From: Diabrotica undecimpunctata
Lineage: Eukaryota > Arthropoda > Insecta > Coleoptera > Chrysomelidae
Assembly: GCF_040954645.1 (NCBI RefSeq)
Contig: NC_092805.1
Location: 19,308,741-19,372,740, forward strand
Reading direction: 5' to 3'
Length of the DNA: 64,000 bases
Shown here: positions 55,680 to 64,000 of the stretch, piece after piece
How positions within the stretch are numbered: position 1 is the stretch's first letter
How the letters are laid out: each line of letters starts with the position of its first letter
The notes under the pieces: model-generated
The model's input: only the letters and a program-made list of their open reading frames with translations
Told to the model about the DNA's origin: nothing
Databases searched by the model: none
Position numbers and translations under genes: made by a program

Positions 55680-56690
55680 TATACAACGCCAGTATAGAAG
55701 CCTCGCTTCAAAATTATAGTAAAAATAAATAAAATAAAACAACAAATTAAAAAAAAAGGAAAATGAGAAGTTTGGGTAGTCCATAGTAAATACGCTATCG
55801 GATTAAGTAGATAACTGCAGAAGAGTTTGCTGTGAAACTCATCGTCTGTTTTATGTATAAATAAATAAAAAAGCACCCAATACAAAGAAAGTAATTATAA
55901 ACAAGTTGCAAAAAAAAAATAAAAAAGTGTATATCTTAGAGATCAGCACTAGTATTAGATTTAAGATAAGATTGTATAAGAAACAATGATTAATGAGTAA
56001 CTGAGTAAAAATTGTAAAATGGGCGAATGGATTCAGTGTCCGCAATCATATACACAAAAAAAAAACAAAAAATGAAAGATTATAATAATTTATTAATTAT
56101 TTTATGGCAATATTTTGTCAATATCAAATCTAAAATAAAATTGCATGGATTGACGAAATTATGATTATTGTTTTTGTAATCGCATTGATTGATTTGCATG
56201 GGCTACTGTATATAATAATTTACCGTTGGACTCCTATCATTACCTTGGGAGAATGAAGTGAATGTTATTTTTCTTGTAACTGACGCTTTTATTCTCTTTC
56301 AATTTATGTTCATTGCAAAACTACTCAATATAATAAATGTACGAATATTAAATATGCATTGAAGTAAGTTTTTACTTTGCAGCACCTTTAGTACTTATGG
56401 ATTTTTATGTTATTTAAACAGTACGAAAAAGTAAATGGAAGTACTGAAAGATCACTACAGAGCACAAATCATTTTTGATATGATATAGTATGTGTCATTT
56501 AAGACGAAGTTCTCGTAACGCTTTAGTGGGAGCTAGTAACAATTTCAACCCAGTAATGGAAGTTCAGTCCTGTTTTGTACTGACCAACACCAGATTTAAT
56601 CATATTATACTTCAGGTAAAGAATAGTAATGGCTAGAAGCATAAGGGTTGTTTGTATGCCTGTTAACTAATTATAGTTAAAGCGGTAACT
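55680..56690. other. No recognisable feature
   Basis: AT-rich spacer. Confidence 0.45.
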
Positions 56691-56694
56691 AAAG

Positions 56695-57180
56695 AAGATA
56701 TGAAATATTAGATCTATGTGTACTTAAAAAAGGCATACGAAGGTATTTCGCACCAAAAGCTGTGGAAGGCACTTAAAGACATCAATATAAATATTGAGAT
56801 AATTACAACAATAATTAAAAACGTATGTCTCCATACTAAGGACTAAAAAGTTAGCGATTAAATACCGCAAGGTTTCACGATTATGAAAGCGTTAAAGCAA
56901 GGATGCTGCCTGTTCCCCACGCTTTACAAAATATGCTCAGATAGATTCTAAGGTCTTAAGACCATTAAAAACGAAATGCCATGGAATGAGAATACCCCCT
57001 ATATACCACCGAACTTGACAGCACTGCGTGTTATGTAGATGATCAATAGTACTGGCACAAAAATATGATGATCTAGAGTATATTACACGAAAACTCATAC
57101 AAGAATATAAAGAATTAGTAATTTTGCCCATCGCATGCGACTGGGGATCCAATCAATTACCATCTACAGTCACTCATTAA
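56695..57180 (+). pseudogene. RTE-like LINE, palm
   Basis: The plus strand gives YLKKAYEGISHQKLWKALKD (first catalytic block, with the Asp of D/LKKAYD degraded), ALKQGCCLFPTLYKICSDRF (56890-56950), a line resembling CHGMRIPPIYHRT and LTALRVM, then DDQ in another frame, and QKYDDLEYITRKLIQEYKEL. Same block order as the copy at 32272. Stops throughout. Confidence 0.72.
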
Positions 57181-57229
57181 ATTTTTAAAATAATAAACTT
57201 CTAAAATGTAAGCCTATATACACGTTATA

Positions 57230-57790
57230 TACATACATTATGTATATGTCTCATGTCGTTTAATTTGATGTGTCATATGCCTTCTTCAGATCAATAGAGC
57301 AAATTTACCTTAATGTGTGTCTATTATTATCCATAGCATACCAGGTGCTATCTGATATGACGCTATACGTTATTTTTAACAAAGATGTTATGTAGTGCCC
57401 TCTTGGTAGTAGCCTCGTTTAATTTCTCTATTTTAATATATGCATCATATCCTCCCTTTTCATTTGCTATGTCGCGTGTTAGGATTCGATCAGTTGTTTA
57501 TTTTTTACCCAGGCCTTCTTTAAGTCAATGAATCAAAATTTGTCTTATAGTAAATCTAATTTTAATAGTTCCCCATGATATCTCCTATGTGTCTAGACAA
57601 TCATTATTTAAAAACATGCTGCGTAGTGCCCTTTCGATAGTTGCCTTGTTTGTTTTTTCTTCGTTAATATGTTCGTTATGTCCTCCTATTCCATTTGTTA
57701 TGAAGCATGTTAGGATTCGGATTAAGATTACACGCTTTAATTGGACCAATAACCAAGGAGATATGATGTAATGCCCTTTTTGCAATGCCG
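57230..57790 (-). pseudogene. Two tandem, diverged LINE-like fragments
   Basis: 57345-57480 and 57580-57720 are similar at the DNA level (GTAGTGCCCT, CTCC, CATTTG, GTTAGGATTCG in the same order), with a third scrap at 57755-57795. On the minus strand each is followed by a FIDLKKAYD-like block (57520-57545 and 57270-57300). The second block reads SIDLKKAYDTS. The rest of the reading (ILTCFITNGIGGHNEHINEE) I do not recognise. Confidence 0.45.
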
Positions 57791-57959
57791 CCATATCCAC
57801 CCCCCACTCAAAATTTTTTTGAATCATCACTTTGTATGATTTGAATGAATAAGACAACCGTATCGTTATAAGAATAAAATATGTTTGAAATGTCAGTTGG
57901 TAGTTTAGATGTCTTTCCTAGGTGACGATAGATGTTATCGTATCGGACAAACAGTGTGA

Positions 57960-58090
57960 TTTGTCGTCCTAGCCTTTTATATAGATGGATGAGGTTTAGA
58001 AGTGAATGTGGAGAAAATGAAATACATGCGTATTGGAGGAGAACAGCAGAAGTTACAGCTAGATGATCGACAGAGAATTAAACAATCTTT
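57960..58090 (+). pseudogene. LINE fragment after palm
   Basis: The frame from 57990 gives LEVNVEKMKYMRIGGEQQKL, matching the GLxVNxxKTKYM block that follows YADD in RTE-like elements, then LQLDDRQRIKQ. About 40 residues. Confidence 0.65.
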
Positions 58091-58149
58091 TGTCTTCTTT
58101 TTTTTTTCCTTCTTTTATGTAGGCTTTAAATCCTGTTTCTTCTTCAATA

Positions 58150-59460
58150 TTAGCCTAACAAAGTGTTTAAATTATCGCACCATCTTTTTCTTGGTCTGCC
58201 AACACTTCGTCCATTTGATGACTTATCTCGTGCTATTTGTACTATCCTATCCTCTGCCATTCTACTAATATGTTCGTTCCACTCCTGTTTCCGTTTTTTC
58301 ACCCATCCATTTATGTCTATTATATCGCATGCTCTTCTTATGTTTTCACTTCTCCCCCTATCCAACAGACTTTTCCCTGATATTCGTCGAAGTATTTTCA
58401 TCTCTGTTGTTTCTAGTAGTCGTCTCGTTTCAGATGTGTCAGGTATTGTCTCCGTCGTGTATGTTAATATACGTCTAATTGCTGCTTTATAGATTCTTGT
58501 TTTTGTGTTCTGTCTTAGGTGTTTGTTCTTTCAGATTGTGTCATTAAGAGATCCCGCAGCTTTACTTGCTTTTAAGCTTTGTTGTTGTACTTCTTCTTTA
58601 ACATCTGCGTAACTAGTTATATCTATTCCCAGATATCTAAACCTTGCTTCCTGTTTTAATCTTTTCCCATCAATTTCGATTTTACATCGTAGTGGGTATT
58701 TAGATGTTGTCATACATTTGGTTCTTTCTGCTGATATTATCATATTGTATTTCTTGGCTGTTGTGTTCAAGATATATGTTAATCTTTGGAGCTCGTCTTC
58801 TGTCTCGGCGATTAATGCGGCGTCGTCTGCATAACATAATATTTGGATTTCTTTGTTCCTCATTCTGTAACCATGATCTTTACGTACTGCTTGTATTATT
58901 TCGTCCATTATTATATTAAAGAGAAGTGAGTTTAACAAGTCACCCTGTCTGACTCCGCTTTGTACTGGTATACACTGTGTTAGTTTTCCATTTATCTTTG
59001 CCTGTATTCGATTATGTAAGTAGATGTTTTCGATGGTTTGTATAATATTGATTGGTGTGTTTCTTTTATACAGTACGTGTAAGACGTCTTCGACTTGGAT
59101 GCGATAGAAAGCCTTTGTCAGGTCTGTAAAACACAGATATGCTGGTTAATTGTACCCGATAGCCTTTTCTGTGATTTGTCTTAGTACAAATACGGCGTCT
59201 ACGCAGGATCTTCCGGATCTGAATCATTGTAGTTTAGTAGATTTATAACTCTATAATTGTTGGGGTCTTCTTTATCTCCTTTCTTGAACATTGGTATCAT
59301 TATGCTGTTTCTCCATGCGTCTGGTATCTTGCAGTGCAAAATTAATTTTTTTGTCATCTCTAGGGTTATACTTTCTCCTCCGTGTTTTAGAAGCTCGTTA
59401 ATTATTCCGTCTGGTCCTGGTGACTTTCTATTTTGAGTGAATTTATGGCTATCTCTACTT
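58150..59460 (-). pseudogene. RTE-like LINE, long minus-strand copy
   Basis: From the right: NRKSPGPDGIINELLKHGGE (59380-59440), KGDKEDPNNYRVINLLN (59240-59290), then a deletion and frame change, VDAVFVLRQITEK (about 59155-59210), AYLCFTDLTKAFYRI (59095-59145; first catalytic Asp kept), QSGVRQGDLLNSLLFNIIMD (58905-58965), ILCYADDAALIAETEDEL (58812-58865), YPLRCKIEIDGKRL and FRYLGIDITS (58610-58710), LETTEMKILRRISGKSLL (58360-58420) and EWNEHISRMAEDRIVQIARD (58215-58290) with GRPRKRWCDNL at 58160-58190. Relatives of the last blocks occur at 54345-54570, and of the NYR block at 26168-26405. About three frame changes and a few residue losses. Confidence 0.88.
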
Positions 59461-59679
59461 CCTGAATTAAACAATGTGACAAATATAATTAGGTATTTTT
59501 GCAAATAACATAAAAGGGTTCATTAGACGGAGCTATAAGAAACACAATTATTTAAGAAAGCTATCTCACAATTAAATAATATTCTATGGGACCAAACGAT
59601 ATTGAAGAACAACAAAATATTTTACAACATCTATTGTGTTCTCCAATGTCATTTATAGCATTCTATCCAGTCCTGTCGT

Positions 59680-60090
59680 TTAGATAAGGCTCCACAGCCT
59701 GGATAGTCGCCTTATCATATATGCTGTTGTATATGATTTTTTCTCATCGAGTTCTAGGAACTGCAATCTTTTAAGGCCTTCACAATGGCATAAGACATGA
59801 ACTGCAGTTTCCTTTTCTTCTGGACAAAAGCAACAAACACCCTCTTCAGTCACATCTATATTACTCAAACGGTTATTGTGTTTACAACGACCAGTCAGCA
59901 AACCCGCTATTCTAACAACATTTCGGCTGTGGCACAGTAGGTCCTTTAACCAAACTCCTTAGCCCGTCTCTGTCCTGGTGTATTTTTCCACACTTAAAGA
60001 GATTCACCCACCGTCTTGCCAATGTAACCTTTAGAGTTCAAAGTGGTATTTTTGAGTTTATGTCGTCTATCATTATTACTTTTGCTTCTG
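59680..60090 (-). pseudogene. R1/I-like LINE, RNase H-proximal C-terminal tail
   Basis: The frame 59680-59901 gives MLTGRCKHNNRLSNIDVTEE and CCFCPEEKETAVHVLCHCEG, a C-x2-C...H...C finger-like motif found after RNase H in R1/I/Jockey-related elements (GLLTGHC..N.HL, C..C.EEEET..H.LC.C). To its right RRAKEF and TYCHS-like text continues on another frame. Confidence 0.72.
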
Positions 60091-60099
60091 GTCTAGCAA

Positions 60100-62480
60100 T
60101 CCACGAATATTTTATGTTGTGCGATCATTGTATTTGTTAATATGTAGCATTCTATTATTGTTTCACTTTTCTATTTAGTATAATATAGCCTTATTCTTAT
60201 AAATCACTATATTACTGTTGAAGAGGGTGGTTTTTGACTTTGTGATTTATTTACGTTATTTAGTTTTTTTTTATCGATTCTACAGCCCTCCGGTTCTTCT
60301 TTGTAGTGATAAGTTTATCGTCTTTCGTTCTTCGTGACATTCGAGGCATGTAGATATATTTTTTACAGCCTTTTTCACTTTGTTTAAAATTGGTCTTTAG
60401 TTATTTTAGATTTGACCATCATGCAGATAAGTCTTGTGCATTGTTTATTACGTGAATTAATTAATTATCATACGAAATGAATAACACAAAGAACTTTGAA
60501 TTATAGACTACAATAAAACAAAGAGAACTTAACGAAATATATAGAAAATGTTTAAATATATATTACTTAGATAGAAATAAGTATTTTCAGTAATTTTTAA
60601 GTACGTTTAAGTGTATTCTTTATATTATAACAATATATTCCGTCCGTGATGTTGAGTTGCTAACAACTAATTCCACACATATGTGTATGCTTGGTTGTAT
60701 AAGCATAAGACTTTATTTTTAATATAAATAAATTTTAATGAAGCTTTCTCCTCTACAAAATTCTTTTGTAGTTGAAATAGTTGTAAGTTGAATATTTTAT
60801 ATAATAAATAAATCGAAACGTCAAGTTACAGTTAAAAATGTAATTTTTATTACAATCAATTGTGCCCTAATTCCATATAAACATAATATTTAAAGTAATT
60901 TATATTTTCAGTTTTAATGTAAAATTAAAAAAGACCATTTTAAAATTATTAAATTGAAAACACATTGTTTATGAATCTTTAATAATGGTTTAAGAGCCTA
61001 CCACAAATTTTATAGACAATGAAATCTCTGAAAATGAGTAAAAAACGATTTTTTCGAAATCATGTTTTGGCGATTTAAAGAGTTTCTCACGTATAGGGCC
61101 TTATTTTGACAGCATATTTGTGATCTATGGCCCAAAAAATATAAAGAATTCATGGTCTAGCTCATAAGACATTTCGATATCAAAATTTCAAAATATTCAG
61201 TGATTATTTAGTACCTATATTTTGAAATTTGATATGTACCTAGCTTTCTGTTAATTATGTACTTTTGTCTTGGTCATCCATCTCTTATCAAGAAAGATTG
61301 CGATGTTGTCTATATTACTTCCCACCTAGCAAAATTGCCACTTCCTTTCAATTACTTCCATCTACACTTATACAAATACAAAACTCGCAAAATACTACTT
61401 TTTTCTTCATATGTTACTAAAAGGTATAATTTGAATGAAACTTTTTATCTCTTTCATAGGAAGAAAACTTTCCCAATAACTAATTATATCCTCCTCACTC
61501 TAGCGATTAAAAGTGAAGTTCTATGTTTTAAAATAATTTGTTAAGTCAATCTTTAGTGTTCGCTAATAATAATGTTGCGGCTATCGTGTTTCGGTTCGTA
61601 GTAAAAACGATGATACCCGCAAAACGTAAGTAAAATAGCTAAATATTGTATATGAATTAGACACTAAAATATTAAAATTTGTTTTGATATTTGATTTGAT
61701 TTTTTAAAAACCTATTACTAAACGATAAAATTAGTTTTGACAGTTTAGTAACAAATCAAAAAATGTTTGAATTTCCAAATAAACATTCATTAATTTTTTT
61801 AAAGATTTTATATTTTTTCCGTCAAATATTACAATTATTATTGTCAAATTTTAAATTATTAAATTTCCTTAATTACCTCAAAAAAGTCTTGGACAATATT
61901 TTAAATTATTGTTAGATTCTCTATATTTTTGTAACATAGGATTAGAAAATACAATGTCTTATCTGTTTCATCTTTTTTAATGAAATAGTTCCGCATGCCG
62001 ATACATTCAAAAAACTTTCTATAACTATTTATATTATTATTTTACTCGTATTGTTAATCTCAGAATGGAAGAGTATTGGTATCCTTTATTTTCCTGATTA
62101 CGCCGTTAGGCACTATACCGCCCTCATAAGCTAAAAAGCTCTATCTCCAAAGAACAAAATTTTACAGGAGACAAGGAAAACCAACTTTTTCTCCAGCATC
62201 ACAGTTTTGATATTTTTAAATGAATTTAATGTGTAAATGGTTTTGTTTCAATGTTAAAATTATGGTTTTAACGATAACATAAGAATATTTAAATTTTTTA
62301 GGAGAAAAATTGATTTAGGGCTTTTTATTTTAAAGTTCGATGCTGACATATCAGATTCTCAGAAGCCCTAACTCCCTCGTATAGGCAGTTAAAGCTTTTT
62401 ACTTTAAAAATTAACTAATTTTATACATACTAAACATAAAAGGTTTATTGAAAATACAACTTGTTTTTAAGAACTGTGTA
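60100..62480. other. No recognisable feature
   Basis: Very AT-rich. The 95-codon frame at 61257-61544 has no recognised similarity; its Leu, Phe, Tyr and Lys content is what chance gives in such DNA. No element ends found. Confidence 0.45.
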
Positions 62481-62516
62481 ATATCTAAAAATAAATCTTC
62501 TTAGAGTGCCATATCC

Positions 62517-64000
62517 CTACGGAATGTCGGTGACTACCATGCTTATAATATTGTTATACTGATCTCGGTCTTGCGCTACGTGTAGCAATTGGTCCGCTGT
62601 CAAACCTGACCACTGCCGCAAATTCCTCAACCAAGAGAGTTTCTTTCGTCCTATCCATTTCTTTCCTTCGATTTTACCGTTGAAAATTAGCCGAAGGAAC
62701 TCATATCTTGGTCCTCTGATTATATGTCCAAGATATTCCAGTTTACGCCTCTTAATAATATTTAATAGAGTTCGTTGATGTCCCATTCTTCGAAGAACTT
62801 CTTTGTTTCTGGTTCTGCTAGTCCATGGAATTTTAAGTATCCTTCGATACAACCACATCTCAAACGCCTCGATTTTATTCATGATATCGGTGTTTAAAGT
62901 CCAAGTTTCATATCCATACAAAAGTACAGACCACACGTAACATCTTGTAAACTTTTCACGGATTTCCAAATTTAATGAGTTATTGGATAATAGAGGCTTG
63001 AATTTTTGAAATGAGTTTCTTGCCTGTTCAATTCTACATCGAATTTCGAAGGATGGATCTAGATTTTGGGTAATCCAACATCCAAGGTATTTGAATCTCT
63101 GAACTCTCTGCAGCGGTTGTTGGTTTAATATCAGTTGGGTTGCGCCGATATCCACTTTACTGGTCACCATGTATTTAGTTTTATCGATATTTATCGACAG
63201 TCCCCAATTTGTGCATTCCATGTCAACTCTATTGATTAGCTCCTGCAAATCGTCGATGTTTTCAGCTAGAATCACAGTATCGTCGGCGTACCGTATATTG
63301 TTAATTATTTCTCCTCCTATGATAATTCCTTTTTGATCTTTTAAAGCTTCCCTAAATAGATTTTCAGAATACACGTTAAAGAGGGTGGGAGATAGTATAC
63401 AGCCTTGTCTTACGCTTCGTTCAATACTGATTGGCTTTGATTCTCTGTTGTTGGTATTAATAATGGCTGTTTGGTTCCAGTAAAGTTTGGCAATAAGCTT
63501 GATGTCTTTCTCATCTAGTTGGATGCTCAGCAAGGCGGTAATTAGTCTGGTATGCTGAACGCGATCAAATGCCTTTTCAAAATCAATGAAGCACATATAT
63601 ACGGGTTTTCTTACCTCCCAACATCGTTGAAGGAGTGTTTGCATAGAAAATAGTGCTTCTCTAGTTCCAAGGCATCTCCGGAACCCGAACTGCTCTTGAC
63701 TAATTATTTCTTCGCACTTGTTGTGTATTCGGTTTAGAAGAATATGCAACAGTATTTTAACGGCATGGCTCATTAAACTAATGAGTCTACAATCGCTACA
63801 TTTCTTAACGTTTGGTTTCTTAGGTAGAGGAATAAAGATCGATTTTAACCAGTCCGATCGAATTTCACTGGTATCATATATTTGATTGAAAAGAGCAGTG
63901 AGTTCTTTTATATTGTCATTTGAGAGTAATTTTAGCCATTCGCTGTATATTTGATTTGGTCCACTGGCTTTGTTGTTTTTGGCTTGGTGTATGGCTTTTT
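62517..64000 (-). CDS. RTE-like LINE reverse transcriptase, best-preserved copy (cut by window edge)
   Basis: The product would copy element RNA at a nicked target. The minus-strand frame is open from the window edge at 64000 to the stop at 62517-62519, giving about 494 residues of the reverse-transcriptase half. From the edge: QAKNNKASGPNQIYSEWLKL, LPKKPNVKKCSDCRLISLMS, EQFGFRRCLGTREALFSM, YMCFIDFEKAFDRVQH (first catalytic Asp), RSVRQGCILSPTLFNVYSE, IRYADDTVILAENIDDLQEL (Asp pair intact), LSINIDKTKYMVTSK, FKYLGCWIT, YGYETWTLN, FEMWLYRRILKIPWTSRTRN, KLEYLGHIIRGPRYEFL and GRKKLSWLRNLRQWSG. Asp and Tyr positions are conserved and no stop interrupts it. The endonuclease half would lie beyond the window. 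RS in place of the usual RG before VRQGC is the only odd core residue. Confidence 0.93.
   Translation of the reverse strand, partial: KAIHQAKNNKASGPNQIYSEWLKLLSNDNIKELTALFNQIYDTSEIRSDWLKSIFIPLPKKPNVKKCSDCRLISLMSHAVKILLHILLNRIHNKCEEIISQEQFGFRRCLGTREALFSMQTLLQRCWEVRKPVYMCFIDFEKAFDRVQHTRLITALLSIQLDEKDIKLIAKLYWNQTAIINTNNRESKPISIERSVRQGCILSPTLFNVYSENLFREALKDQKGIIIGGEIINNIRYADDTVILAENIDDLQELINRVDMECTNWGLSINIDKTKYMVTSKVDIGATQLILNQQPLQRVQRFKYLGCWITQNLDPSFEIRCRIEQARNSFQKFKPLLSNNSLNLEIREKFTRCYVWSVLLYGYETWTLNTDIMNKIEAFEMWLYRRILKIPWTSRTRNKEVLRRMGHQRTLLNIIKRRKLEYLGHIIRGPRYEFLRLIFNGKIEGKKWIGRKKLSWLRNLRQWSGLTADQLLHVAQDRDQYNNIISMVVTDIP

Noticed and set aside
61257..61544. A 95-codon plus-strand frame as a small host gene
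   Set aside because: No recognised motif, ordinary AT-driven residue use, no supporting splice or promoter signals.

Overview
This window is a strongly AT-rich stretch of eukaryotic nuclear DNA, almost certainly from an insect. The set of transposon families (RTE-like non-LTR elements, Jockey/R1/CR1-like LINE pieces, Penelope, piggyBac, hAT with a BED finger, Tc1/mariner of the DD82E type, pogo-like elements, a Gypsy LTR element) fits a large repeat-rich insect genome. A beetle is my best guess but the sequence does not prove it. I see no host protein-coding gene, no tRNA or rRNA and no CRISPR array. Everything recognisable is a mobile element or its debris, separated by AT-rich DNA and long (AT)n arrays. 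Open frames are short because nearly all element genes are broken; boundaries of the LINE pieces are approximate.

Layout. 1-5414: an LTR-element cluster with two apparently identical 454-bp LTRs in opposite orientation (367-820 minus, 4957-5410 plus), the first with an adjoining primer-binding site, the second a solo LTR with a 4-bp target duplication; between them are a 130-bp direct repeat and a roughly 180-bp tandem array. 5411-7230: two LINE fragments in opposite orientations. 8775-10139: decayed DD82E (Sailor-type) transposase. 12166-12778: Penelope fragment. 12790-16915: LINE debris. 17500-18747: pogo-like transposase. 18858-21374: a complete-length piggyBac element with TTAA duplications and a small intron. 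22300-26405: LINE fragments on both strands. 26476-30738: a Gypsy-type LTR element on the minus strand, set between two (AT)n arrays, carrying gag and protease but little else, and itself interrupted by a 499-bp inverted-repeat element. 32223-33817: a truncated RTE-like copy bracketed by an imperfect direct repeat of about 47 bp. 36120-41460: a three-layer nest (hAT inside an RTE-like LINE inside another LINE), each insertion proven by a target-site duplication. 41480-49275: LINEs, a pogo-like 3' part, and a near-perfect 122-bp palindrome around an A35 loop. 50335-50995: 5' part of a second piggyBac gene. 52130-60090: LINE shards, a MITE-like element, (AT)n arrays and a 37-bp minisatellite. 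62517-64000: the best-preserved LINE reading frame, open through the right edge.

The elements work independently; the shared story is insertion, nesting, deletion and decay. The best-preserved copies are the hAT transposase (apparently one frameshift), the edge LINE and the two LTRs. I did not find a convincing undescribed biological system; the most unusual structures are the inverted LTR cluster, the Gypsy element with its shortened 5' LTR inside an AT array, and the inverted-repeat element in its pol gene.
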